64,000 bases of DNA from Mitsuokella multacida DSM 20544 (GTDB lineage Bacteria > Bacillota > Negativicutes > Selenomonadales > Selenomonadaceae), in assembly GCF_000155955.1 (NCBI RefSeq), contig NZ_GG697141.2:1-64000 (forward strand), read 5' to 3'. The notes beneath the pieces are model-generated. The model was not told the origin of the DNA, ran no database searches, and saw only the letters and a program-made list of their open reading frames with translations. Positions 52,617-60,139 of this stretch are shown here, one piece after another (the stretch's first letter is position 1; every line of letters starts with the position of its first letter). The position numbers and the translations under genes are program-made.

Positions 52617-53711
52617 ATGATGCAGGAAGATCCGCGCTTTGTCCATGGCGGCAATGTCTACGAGCCGACGGCAGATGGAGAGCCGTGGCTCGACTTCTCG
52701 GCCAACATCAATCCGCTCGGCCTCTCGCCGCGCGTGAAAGAGGCCATCCTCGCGCACATCGATGCGGCCATCCACTATCCGGACCCGAGGGCGCGTGAAC
52801 TCCGGGCATCACTTGCTGCCCACTACGACAGAGCCCCGGGAGACTTCATCCTCGGCAACGGCGCGGCGGAGCTCTTTTACCTCTACACCTTCGTCACGCG
52901 GCCGAAGCGCGTCCTCCTGCCCGTTCCTGCCTTCAGCGAGTACGAGCGGGCGGCGCATGCCGCTGGTGCTGCCGTGTCGTACAGCCCGCTCGAGGAGCGG
53001 GCGGGCTTTGAGCCGGACCTAATCTTCCTCGCCGAGGAGGCGCAGCGCGTGCAGGCGGACTGCATCGTGCTCGGCAACCCCAACAACCCGACTGGCACGC
53101 TCGTGGAGCGCGAGGCCATCGCAGACCTCGCGAAAAAGCTGCTGCCGTCCGGCACACAGCTCGTCATCGACGAGTCCTTCCTCGACTTCCGCGAGGACGA
53201 GGCGCGCTTTACCGTGCGCCAGGAACGGCTGCCGAATCTCTTCCTCGTGCGCTCGCTGACGAAGTTCTTCGCCGTGCCCGGCCTGCGGCTCGGCTTCGGT
53301 ATCGGCAGCCCGGAGCTGCTGCAGGCGATGGAGGCGGCCAAAGACGTCTGGAACGTCAACGTGCTCGCGCAGGCCGCGGGCGTGGCGGCACTCGCCGACA
53401 CGGCCTACCAGCAGCAGACGCGTGCGCTCGTCAAAGAGGAGAAGGAGAGACTGTCTGCCACGCTGGCCGCTCTGCACGATGTCAAGGTCTTCCCGCCGAG
53501 TGTCAACTTCATCCTCGTGAAGCTGCCTGCGGGGCGGGCGGAACGGCTCGTAACGTATCTGCGGGCGCATCATATCCTCGTGCGCGACTGCCAGCATTAC
53601 CCGGGGCTCACCGGGGGATTCCTGCGCCTCGCTGTGCGCACGCGCGAGGAGAATGAGGCACTGCTCGCCGCCTGGCGCAGCTTTGACCAGATGACTGATG
53701 CTGTATCTTGA
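52617..53711 (+). CDS. cobD: Threonine-phosphate decarboxylase
   Basis: CobD is a PLP enzyme that gives (R)-1-amino-2-propanol phosphate from threonine phosphate. The 364-residue protein has a fold-type I aminotransferase layout: FSANINPLGLSP, GNGAAELFYL, LGNPNNPTGTL, IDESFLDF and the PLP Lys in RSLTKFFAVPGLRLGF. The start at 52617 has AAAGGAAG upstream; an earlier ATG at 52602 overlaps pduX. Histidinol-phosphate aminotransferase is the near relative; the operon context decides for CobD. Confidence 0.93.
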   Translation: MMQEDPRFVHGGNVYEPTADGEPWLDFSANINPLGLSPRVKEAILAHIDAAIHYPDPRARELRASLAAHYDRAPGDFILGNGAAELFYLYTFVTRPKRVLLPVPAFSEYERAAHAAGAAVSYSPLEERAGFEPDLIFLAEEAQRVQADCIVLGNPNNPTGTLVEREAIADLAKKLLPSGTQLVIDESFLDFREDEARFTVRQERLPNLFLVRSLTKFFAVPGLRLGFGIGSPELLQAMEAAKDVWNVNVLAQAAGVAALADTAYQQQTRALVKEEKERLSATLAALHDVKVFPPSVNFILVKLPAGRAERLVTYLRAHHILVRDCQHYPGLTGGFLRLAVRTREENEALLAAWRSFDQMTDAVS

Positions 53712-53740
53712 TATAGAGATAAAATAGATTGGAGATTCTT

Positions 53741-54367
53741 ATGACAAAGATCATTTTTGTCCGCCATGGCCAGACCGAGTGGAATGTGCTCGGCCGCTAT
53801 CAGGGCCAGACGGATGTCGCGCTCTCGCCACTCGGCATCGAGCAGGCCGAGAAGCTCGCGGCACATTTCCCGGTTGACAAGATCGAGGCCGTCTACTCGA
53901 GCGACCTCGCGCGCGCGATGAAGACGGCCAGCTGCGTCGCCGACCGCTTCGGCCTGACGGTCGAGCCGCGCCCGGAGCTGCGTGAGCTCAACTTCGGCGA
54001 CTGGGAGGGACTGACGTACGACGAAATCGTCGCCAAGTGGCCCGACGCCCTCGAGAACTTCTTCCAGCATCCCGATGTCCTCGAGATTCCGCATGGCGAG
54101 AGCTTCCCGAAGCTCCGCGAGCGCGCGCTCGCCTGTATCGAGGAGATCGTGGCCCGTCATCCCGACCAGACCGTCGCCGTCTTCGCGCACGGCGCCATCC
54201 TGCGCACCATCCTGACGGCGGCCCTGCACATGGATCTCCAGTACGTCTGGACCATCCGCCAGTTCAACACGGCCGTCAACATCGTGACCTACACCGAGCA
54301 CGGCACGACGGTCGAGCTCATCAACGGCACGGGCCACCTGAAGTATACACAGGAACCTGTGGATTAA
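53741..54367 (+). CDS. cobC: Histidine phosphatase, probable alpha-ribazole phosphatase
   Basis: The 208-residue protein has the phosphoglycerate-mutase-like catalytic motif FVRHGQTEWN (His near residue 8), LRELNFGDWEGLTYDEI with the proton-donor Glu region, and a second His in FAHGAILRTIL. In this operon it should remove the phosphate from alpha-ribazole or adenosylcobalamin phosphate. The ATG at 53741 follows TTGGAG. A general sugar phosphatase is the alternative. Confidence 0.85.
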   Translation: MTKIIFVRHGQTEWNVLGRYQGQTDVALSPLGIEQAEKLAAHFPVDKIEAVYSSDLARAMKTASCVADRFGLTVEPRPELRELNFGDWEGLTYDEIVAKWPDALENFFQHPDVLEIPHGESFPKLRERALACIEEIVARHPDQTVAVFAHGAILRTILTAALHMDLQYVWTIRQFNTAVNIVTYTEHGTTVELINGTGHLKYTQEPVD

Positions 54368-54391
54368 ATTTGTTTTTCGGAGAAAAATCCC

Positions 54392-54420
54392 TTGACTTTC
54401 TCGGGACTTTTCTTTAGAAT
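54392..54420 (+). promoter_or_regulatory. rplM-rpsI promoter
   Basis: TTGACT (54392-54397) and TAGAAT (54415-54420) with a 17-nt spacer. A leader of about 105 nt follows before rplM, long enough for an autoregulatory structure. Confidence 0.85.
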
Positions 54421-54530
54421 AGTTCTATGTGATGTCACGGACGAGCGTTTCCATTAGCCCCGGAAGCCTGTTTCAATACATCATACAACATGGAAAATTG
54501 ATACTGAAAAAACTCTAGGGGGGAAATCGC

Positions 54531-54971
54531 ATGAAGACAACGTTTATGGCAAATGCATCCAATATCGAGCGCAAATGGTACGTTGTAGACGCTGAAGGCC
54601 AGACTGTCGGCCGCCTCGCAGCTGAAGTCGCAAAAGTTCTTCGCGGTAAAAATAAACCGACCTTTACTCCGCACGTTGATACGGGTGATTACGTCATCGT
54701 CATCAATGCAGAGAAAGTAAAATTCACGGGTAAGAAACTCACGGATAAGACGTATTTCCGTCATTCCGGCTACCAGGGTGGCACGACGTTCACGGCGGCT
54801 GGCCACATGCTGGAGCGCTTCCCGGAGCGCGTTCTCGAGCATGCAATCAAGGGCATGCTGCCGAAGAACCGTCTCGGCGCTCAGATGTACCGCAAGCTCA
54901 GCGTTTACGCTGGCCCGGAGCATCCGCATGCAGCTCAGAAGCCGAAGAAGCTTGAGCTGAACATCCGCTAA
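54531..54971 (+). CDS. rplM: 50S ribosomal protein L13
   Basis: L13 is an early-assembling 50S protein. The 146-residue protein has the typical [17 protein letters not shown] start, the signature [20 protein letters not shown] and the [13 protein letters not shown] end. GGGGGG precedes the ATG. Codon use (more GTT, GCA, CGT) differs from the neighbours as expected for a highly expressed gene. Confidence 0.98.
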   Translation: MKTTFMANASNIERKWYVVDAEGQTVGRLAAEVAKVLRGKNKPTFTPHVDTGDYVIVINAEKVKFTGKKLTDKTYFRHSGYQGGTTFTAAGHMLERFPERVLEHAIKGMLPKNRLGAQMYRKLSVYAGPEHPHAAQKPKKLELNIR

Positions 54972-54995
54972 TCTGGAAAGGGAGGAACATAACAC

Positions 54996-55388
54996 ATGGC
55001 AGAAGTCATCTACTACGGCACTGGCCGCAGAAAATCGTCCGTTGCCCGTGTTCGTCTGGTTCCAGGCGAGGGCAAAGTCACGATCAATGGTCGTGACATG
55101 GAAGAGTATTTTGGTCTCAAGACTCTCGAACTCATCGTTCGTCAGCCGCTGAACCTCACGGAGACGGTTGATAAGTACGACGTCATCGCAAACGTTGCTG
55201 GTGGCGGCGTCACGGGCCAGGCTGGCGCAATCCGCCACGGCATCACGCGCGCTCTCATGGAGATGAACGCAGAGCTCCGTCCGGCCCTCAAGAAGGCTGG
55301 CTTCGTTACGCGCGACCCGCGCGAGAAAGAGCGCCGCAAGTACGGCCTCAAGAAAGCCCGCAAGGCTTCCCAGTTCTCGAAGCGTTAA
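54996..55388 (+). CDS. rpsI: 30S ribosomal protein S9
   Basis: S9 sits at the 30S head and its C-terminal tail reaches the P-site tRNA. The 130-residue protein starts [16 protein letters not shown] and ends [11 protein letters not shown], the universally conserved tail. GGGAGG precedes the ATG. The last codons (Q-F-S-K-R-stop) and the following terminator form the first of three direct repeats; see the repeat entries and the findings. rplM-rpsI is the standard pair. Confidence 0.98.
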   Translation: MAEVIYYGTGRRKSSVARVRLVPGEGKVTINGRDMEEYFGLKTLELIVRQPLNLTETVDKYDVIANVAGGGVTGQAGAIRHGITRALMEMNAELRPALKKAGFVTRDPREKERRKYGLKKARKASQFSKR

Positions 55389-55446
55389 TCGCTCGTTGCA
55401 TACGAACATACAAAATCCCGTCAGCTACGGCTGGCGGGATTTTTTG
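55370..55446 (+). repeat. rpsI 3'-end direct repeat, copy 1 (resident gene end)
   Basis: The unit begins with CCAGTTCTCGAAGCG (codons Q-F-S-K-R of S9), continues over the TAA stop and ACGAACATAC, and ends with the rpsI terminator. The first 26 nt are identical to copy 3 (60140) and differ at two places from copy 2 (58239). Confidence 0.9.
55413..55446 (+). terminator. rpsI terminator
   Basis: A 13-bp stem (AAATCCCGTCAGC with GCTGGCGGGATTT, one wobble), TACG tetraloop and T run, 25 nt after the rpsI stop. Its A flank also serves the converging Ntn hydrolase gene. Confidence 0.93.
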
Positions 55447-55449
55447 CGT

Positions 55450-56370
55450 TCATTGTTGCGCAGTACTGTCGAATATCTCCTGTTTCGTGAGTTGGACCGT
55501 CTGCTCATGTCCGGCATCGTCAGCTGCGGCCCGGTATTTCACATAGACCGTGAAATCTCCGTCCGGATGCAGCCAGACTACCATTTGAGCCACTGTCTGA
55601 GTATGACTCGTCTCATCGCCTGTACGCCATAGCGAATTGACCGGACCGGCGGTCTGATCCTCGCCGATGCGAATGAAATCAGCGAGTGTATATTGTTTCT
55701 GTGCTTGAAGTAGTTCCATGACCCGGTCATAGCGTTTATGGCTGCTCTCATAATACTTCTCATTTTGCGCCGCCAGATCGGCGATCAGATAGTGGTTGGT
55801 ATGGGCCAGGACGCCATTTTGACGCCTCTCTATGCGCACTTCTCCGTCCAGCCCGCCCTCTATCCAGGCGACCTCACTGCGGTCAGCCAGCATGACGAAT
55901 CGCACGCCCTGGAATAGTTCCGGATGCTGCACCGCCTCCTCGACCGTTGCATAGCGCTCCAGCACCTTGCGCAGTGTTCCTTGGACCGGCGGATGAGCTT
56001 CAGCAGCTGCGGCCTTCTGCTTCTTCGTCACCGAGCTGACTGCCGCCGAATAGGCCACGAGTCCCGCCTCATTGACACCGCCACGCAGCTGATGACGCTC
56101 GAACGGCCCACCATAGAGACCATAATAACGATAACCGCCTGGCTGGCGAGGTTCCGATAGATGCAGTGACTGTTCCTGCGGCCGCCAGTCGCGGTTCTTT
56201 GCTGCTATCGTACCGCCGTCTGCCACAGCCGTTCCTTGCGCCGCATAAAGCGTACAGGCCAATGCTGGCACAGGAATACATAGCAACGCTGCTCCAAGCA
56301 GGCCTGTTAGCGCTCCCCGTAAGCCTTTGCCAGACCGTCCTGGCTCACCATGTAGCTGGCTTTTATTCAT
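55450..56370 (-). CDS. Exported N-terminal-nucleophile hydrolase (C45/choloylglycine-hydrolase-like)
   Basis: The 306-residue protein has a signal peptide ending PVPALA at residue 38, and the next residue is Cys39, followed by TLYAAQG. In linear-amide C-N hydrolases (penicillin V acylase, bile salt hydrolase, acyl-CoA:6-APA acyltransferase) the mature enzyme begins with the nucleophile Cys, so cleavage by signal peptidase would create the active site directly. Other fitting parts are KNRDWRPQ (the Arg-Asp pair), VRFVMLADRSEVAWIEGG and VLAHTNHYL. The C45 acyltransferase/carcinine hydrolase branch looks closest. Substrate unknown. GGAGTGA precedes the ATG. It is the first gene of the rpsI-linked island. 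Confidence 0.8.
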   Translation of the reverse strand: MNKSQLHGEPGRSGKGLRGALTGLLGAALLCIPVPALACTLYAAQGTAVADGGTIAAKNRDWRPQEQSLHLSEPRQPGGYRYYGLYGGPFERHQLRGGVNEAGLVAYSAAVSSVTKKQKAAAAEAHPPVQGTLRKVLERYATVEEAVQHPELFQGVRFVMLADRSEVAWIEGGLDGEVRIERRQNGVLAHTNHYLIADLAAQNEKYYESSHKRYDRVMELLQAQKQYTLADFIRIGEDQTAGPVNSLWRTGDETSHTQTVAQMVVWLHPDGDFTVYVKYRAAADDAGHEQTVQLTKQEIFDSTAQQ

Positions 56371-56457
56371 TTTATATCACTCCAAATCGTACGTTATATC
56401 GCCAACATAACACAAAAAACTTTATCCTGCAAGAGTCGCAGCTTTTCACAGCTGTGG

Positions 56458-56487
56458 TTGTACGTCTAAAAGACGGTATGGTATAAT
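56458..56487 (+). promoter_or_regulatory. Promoter of the metallophosphoesterase gene
   Basis: TTGTAC (56458-56463) and TATAAT (56482-56487) with an 18-nt spacer and an extended TGG before the -10. A leader of about 100 nt without an evident riboswitch follows. Confidence 0.75.
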
Positions 56488-56589
56488 TGATAAAAGTTGG
56501 AGGCTTCGCAGACATTGGCGTGGGATGATGAAGTAGCTGCTTAGTGGTAAACTACTGTCTTATCACTTGTGGGGGAGATGGATAGATGC

Positions 56590-57555
56590 ATGATGAACAG
56601 GCGTACATTCATAAAACGAGCACTATTGGGAGCTGGAGCCTTGTATTTGTGGCCGTGGCAATCTTGGATGCCAGTGCGGGGGAGCGAGCGTGCCTATAAA
56701 CGTCTCGTTGTGCTCGGTGATCCACATCTGCCGGTGCGCGTGGAGAAGCATCCGGACAAAGCGAAGCGTCAGGCTATCGTAGCGGCTAAACTGCGCGCCA
56801 TAGCCGATATAAATTCCTGGCCGGATGTCGATAGCATAGCGGTTGTGGGCGATATCGTGGCCCGCTATAGTATCCCGAGTGAGTATGATTTCATTCGTCA
56901 GTATTTTTCAAGTGTCAAGGTGCCACTGTACGTCATCGATGGCAATCATGAGATTCTGTATGAGGATGAACCGAATGAGAACGGCAAGCTCGTGAAAGGT
57001 GATGCCGAATCCAGGCGGCGCAAGTTGCAGCATTTCTGCGAGTTCTGGCAACTTTCGAAACCCTATTACAGTCTTGAGCTTGGCGGATGTCATCTGATAT
57101 TCTTGGCGACAGAGGGGCCATTGCCTACGCAGATAGGTGCTGAACAGTTCGCCTGGCTAAAGAACGATTTGACAGAGCACCCGCAATCTACGCTGATATT
57201 CTTCCATGGACCACTCATGGGGACGTTGCTGAACTATAACAACTCGGTGAACAAGAAATCGACCGTGGCTCAACCGGTCAATGAGCTGCATGATTTGCTC
57301 ATGTCCAATCCGCAAGTGCGTCTCTGGATTTCGGGACATACGCATACACCGGCTACAAATGACAGCTTTGCGGCTCCAGAAATCAATATGTATGGCTCGC
57401 GGATCATGAATATACACAATAGCGATATGGACAGGAAACATATCTGGACGAATTCGCTGTATATTTATGGCGATCATATCGATATTCGGACATTCGACCA
57501 TAGAAGTCAGGACTGGATCGAAAACTATGATCGACAGATAAGACTTGATGATTGA
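56590..57555 (+). CDS. Tat-exported metallophosphoesterase
   Basis: The 321-residue protein starts with a Tat-type signal (NRRTFIKRALLGAGALYLW). The calcineurin-like phosphoesterase motifs follow: GDPHLPV (near residue 40), VGDIV, DGNHEILYED, FFHGPLMG and SGHTHTPA, giving the two-metal site. It should act outside the cytoplasm on a phosphoester; the substrate is unknown. Start choice: ATG 56590 or 56593 after GGGGGAG; an in-frame ATG at 56578 touches that site. Base composition is lower in GC than the chromosome around. It is followed by the nitroreductase gene after 44 nt. Confidence 0.85.
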   Translation: MMNRRTFIKRALLGAGALYLWPWQSWMPVRGSERAYKRLVVLGDPHLPVRVEKHPDKAKRQAIVAAKLRAIADINSWPDVDSIAVVGDIVARYSIPSEYDFIRQYFSSVKVPLYVIDGNHEILYEDEPNENGKLVKGDAESRRRKLQHFCEFWQLSKPYYSLELGGCHLIFLATEGPLPTQIGAEQFAWLKNDLTEHPQSTLIFFHGPLMGTLLNYNNSVNKKSTVAQPVNELHDLLMSNPQVRLWISGHTHTPATNDSFAAPEINMYGSRIMNIHNSDMDRKHIWTNSLYIYGDHIDIRTFDHRSQDWIENYDRQIRLDD

Positions 57556-57599
57556 GTGAAACTAAGTTAGGATAGATAATGAATAGGAGGTTGATGAAC

Positions 57600-58115
57600 A
57601 TGGCATTTATGGATTTGGCTAAGTCTAGATATTCGGTACGGAAATTCAGCGACAAGCCCATTGAGAAGGAAAAGTTGGATGCTATCCTGGAAGCCGGGCG
57701 CATTGCTCCGACGGGGCATAACTACCAGCCTTATCGGGTGTATGTGCTGCAGAGCGCGGAAGCACTGGAGAAGATCCGGGGGCTGACTCGCTGCGCGTTC
57801 AACGCGCCGGTCGTGCTGATGGTGACGGTGCGCAAGGATGAGGAATGGGTCAACCCGTTTGAGCACAGCATCCGTGCGGGTGAACAGGATGCCAGCATCG
57901 TGGCCACTCATATGATGCTGGAAGCCTGGGATCTTGGCATCGGGTCCTGCTGGGTGAACTTTTTCCCGGTGACGAAGACGGCGGATGCCTTCCAGCTGGA
58001 ACTGAATGAAGTGCCTTTGCTGTTGTTGCCTATTGGCTACGTCGCGGCAGGAGCAAAGGCTGCCCCTCAGCACGCGCAGCGTAGGAGTAATGACGAGCTT
58101 GTAAGGGTATTGTAG
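57600..58115 (+). CDS. Nitroreductase family protein
   Basis: The 171-residue protein is a short FMN-dependent nitroreductase: RYSVRKFSDKPIEKEKL (FMN phosphate Arg-Ser-Arg region), GRIAPTGHNYQPYRVYVL, and LGIGSCWVNFFP near residue 125. Such enzymes use NAD(P)H to reduce nitro groups, quinones or flavin. The ATG at 57600 lies 9 nt after AGGAGG. It shares an operon with the metallophosphoesterase gene. Downstream the frame continues open beyond the TAG stop for some 70 codons into the second rpsI repeat. Confidence 0.88.
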   Translation: MAFMDLAKSRYSVRKFSDKPIEKEKLDAILEAGRIAPTGHNYQPYRVYVLQSAEALEKIRGLTRCAFNAPVVLMVTVRKDEEWVNPFEHSIRAGEQDASIVATHMMLEAWDLGIGSCWVNFFPVTKTADAFQLELNEVPLLLLPIGYVAAGAKAAPQHAQRRSNDELVRVL

Positions 58116-58238
58116 TATCGCGCAGAGCAGTGGCAGTACATTCTCTTGAATGTCGTCATGCTGTACCTCGGCAATCGCAAGACACAGGACAGCCTGATCG
58201 AGATGCTGCGCATCAAAATAAGGGCTTTTCGGCGTCAT
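58116..58238 (+). pseudogene. Possible gene remnant after the nitroreductase
   Basis: Directly after the nitroreductase TAG, the same frame stays open and reads with coding-like codons (YRAEQWQYILLNVVMLYLGN and onwards) up to the second rpsI repeat. It has no start codon with a ribosome site and I do not recognise a family. It may be the tail of a lost gene cut off by the insertion event. Confidence 0.3.
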
Positions 58239-58316
58239 CCAGTTCTCGAAGCGTTGATCACTCGCTTTACACGAGCACACAAGATTCCATCAGCATCAGC
58301 TGGTGGGATTTTTTTT
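58239..58316 (+). repeat. rpsI 3'-end direct repeat, copy 2
   Basis: Codons for Q-F-S-K-R are kept exactly, but the stop is TGA in place of TAA. Then follow CTCGCTTTACACGAGCACAC and a terminator whose stem has compensating changes relative to copy 1. The right half encodes, on the other strand, the last residues of the LysR regulator. Confidence 0.9.
58284..58316. terminator. Terminator of repeat copy 2
   Basis: An 11-bp stem (ATTCCATCAGC with GCTGGTGGGAT, two wobbles), loop ATCA and a T8 run. It ends the metallophosphoesterase-nitroreductase transcript; its T run and 3' arm double as coding sequence for the opposing LysR gene. Confidence 0.88.
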
Positions 58317-59195
58317 ATGTATCCACTCTAAAAGAAAGTCACGGAAAAGGCGGCTTGCCTTTGTCGTGCGGACCTGCAGGTTTGCTACGAGATAGATCAT
58401 CTGCCCGCCATTTTCTGCTTTCAGTCTTCGGCTCACGATATCTGGATGTGGGTATAGGGCATCCGCATAGTCGTAGCCGATGTTGATGGCCTTGTTTTCA
58501 AGGAGAAACGCGCGGATGATGTTTTCATCAGCCGTTTCCGCAAGGATGTGGATCTGTCGGCCGGGCACGAGGATGTGCTGGTCGATATTGTGGCGGAAGC
58601 AGTCATAGGCACGGCCTTTGCTGATGATAGTCTGACCGTCTAGGTCGTCATAGGTCAGAAATGTTTTTTTCGCCAGAGGATGTGATTTGTGCATCCGTAC
58701 ACTGTAATTGCTGAAAAAGAGGGGGATTCCCTCAAAACGCGTCTCGTCCAGCGGCCCCGTTACGATGGCAAAGTTGCATTGCTGCGCCGTCAATGCGGCT
58801 AGAGCCATGGCATCTGTCGTATCTACGATGCTGAGAATGATGGAAGGATACGCCTCATGGAAGTCGTTGATCAGGGGCGCACCAAGATAGGCGAGCACAT
58901 GGTCGAGTGCATGAATGGTGACCACACTTTTTGACTGCGCTGCGAGCGTGTGGAGGCCGCATATGGCGTCGTATTCCTCTAGGAGACGTTTTGCATGAGG
59001 CAGCAGGATTGTTGCGTAGTCTGTTGGCATGACTCCTTTTATGCTGCGTACAAAAAGCGGCTGCCCCAGCTCTTCCTCAAGCAGACGGATTACCTTGCTC
59101 ACGCCTTGCCTTGAGACAAATAGCCTGTCTGCGGCTGTCTTTATGTTCTGTGTCTGATAGACGGTTACGAAATACTGAAGCTGTTTCTGATTCAT
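58296..59195 (-). CDS. LysR family transcriptional regulator (island)
   Basis: The 299-residue protein has a LysR helix-turn-helix (residues 1-60: MNQKQLQYFVTVYQTQNIKT start, then ADRLFVSRQGVSKVIRLLE) and an effector domain from about 90 (TIHALDHVLAYLGAPLIND). It is divergent from the MBL hydrolase gene and probably controls it. The ATG at 59195 follows AGGAGGTG. The last seven codons lie in the terminator of the second rpsI repeat: the T run reads as two Lys codons. Composition is lower in GC than the host genes. Confidence 0.9.
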   Translation of the reverse strand: MNQKQLQYFVTVYQTQNIKTAADRLFVSRQGVSKVIRLLEEELGQPLFVRSIKGVMPTDYATILLPHAKRLLEEYDAICGLHTLAAQSKSVVTIHALDHVLAYLGAPLINDFHEAYPSIILSIVDTTDAMALAALTAQQCNFAIVTGPLDETRFEGIPLFFSNYSVRMHKSHPLAKKTFLTYDDLDGQTIISKGRAYDCFRHNIDQHILVPGRQIHILAETADENIIRAFLLENKAINIGYDYADALYPHPDIVSRRLKAENGGQMIYLVANLQVRTTKASRLFRDFLLEWIHKKNPTS

Positions 59196-59213
59196 AGAGC
59201 ACCTCCTGTGTTC

Positions 59214-59242
59214 ATTATAGCGCAACTATATAGTTGCTTCAA
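59214..59242 (-). promoter_or_regulatory. Promoter of the island LysR gene with embedded palindrome
   Basis: On the minus strand TTGAAG (59237-59242) and TATAAT (59214-59219) are spaced by 17 nt. The spacer holds a perfect 16-bp palindrome GCAACTATATAGTTGC (59222-59237), a likely operator for autoregulation and control of the divergent gene. Confidence 0.75.
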
Positions 59243-59281
59243 TCATCTCTTTATCTTCTTTTCCCTGTGTCATGACTCCGC

Positions 59282-59287
59282 TATAAT
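59282..59287 (+). promoter_or_regulatory. -10 element of the island MBL hydrolase gene
   Basis: A TATAAT lies 35 nt before the start codon. No fitting -35 is visible, which suits an activator-dependent promoter; the palindrome at 59222-59237 is centred about 55 nt upstream of the -10. Confidence 0.5.
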
Positions 59288-59321
59288 GAGGCATATAAAG
59301 AACGAGGAGGTTTTGCATACT

Positions 59322-60116
59322 ATGAAAATCACACAGATCCGCAACGCGACTAACCGCTTAGTATATGCCGGTAAGACGTTTCTCATCGATCCCTGGCTTT
59401 CCCCGAGCCACATGTTCACTTTCGCCGACGTGCCCGGGCATCCCTACCATATCCCTGACCAGGTGAAGGAGCATCTGCCGATGCCGTTCTATGACCTTCC
59501 CATGTCTACAGAAGAAATCCTGGAAGATGTCGACTGCGTTATCGTCACGCACCTCCATCCGGACCACATTGACATTTCTTTCGCCGACGGTACTGTAGGC
59601 GCCCCACTCGATAAGGCTGTACCCATTCTCTGCCAGAACGAAGAAGATGCGGTTGTCCTGAAGAAATCTGGATTTCAGGAGATCACCATCCTTCCGAAAG
59701 AATGGATGAAAATAGGAGATGCCAGCATCCGTCAGGTTCCCGCTCTCCACGGCACCTACCTCCCCTGCGGGAATGCCATGGGCGTCCTCTTTGAAGCAAA
59801 AGACGAAAAGACATTCTATCTTGCTGGCGATACCATCTGGTATGAGGAAGTCGCTGCAACCATTGAGAAATTCCGACCAGGAGTAATCGCCCTCAATGCC
59901 TGTGCAGCGGAGACTCTCGAGAATGGCCGTCTGATCATGGGGGATGAAGATGTCTGGAATGTGTCGCTTGCAGCTCCTGATGCCAGACTCTATATCACGC
60001 ATATGGACAATGTTGCTCATGCATCCATCACTCGCCATGTGATGCGCGGCCGCCTGGCTTCTCGTGGCGTCGTGAATTACGATATGCCAGCCGATGGCGA
60101 GAGCGTTGTATATTGA
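59322..60116 (+). CDS. MBL-fold hydrolase, UlaG-like (island)
   Basis: The 264-residue cytoplasmic protein has the metallo-beta-lactamase motif THLHPDHID (near residue 75), a later FYLAGDTIWYEE with the bridging Asp, and ITHMDNVAHAS with a final His. The N-terminus RNATNRLVYAGKTFLIDPWL is typical of UlaG-like hydrolases that act on lactones or phosphoesters; the substrate is unknown. GAGGAGG precedes the ATG. It is the only plus-strand gene between repeat copies 2 and 3. Confidence 0.87.
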   Translation: MKITQIRNATNRLVYAGKTFLIDPWLSPSHMFTFADVPGHPYHIPDQVKEHLPMPFYDLPMSTEEILEDVDCVIVTHLHPDHIDISFADGTVGAPLDKAVPILCQNEEDAVVLKKSGFQEITILPKEWMKIGDASIRQVPALHGTYLPCGNAMGVLFEAKDEKTFYLAGDTIWYEEVAATIEKFRPGVIALNACAAETLENGRLIMGDEDVWNVSLAAPDARLYITHMDNVAHASITRHVMRGRLASRGVVNYDMPADGESVVY

Positions 60117-60139
60117 TGGATACCAATCAATCAAACTAT

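Noticed and set aside
58146-58331. Two small similar proteins at 58146-58331 and 60113-60304 sharing PVLEALI-RFTR
   Set aside because: The similarity is only the rpsI 3'-end repeat read in another frame through the terminator; they lack proper starts.
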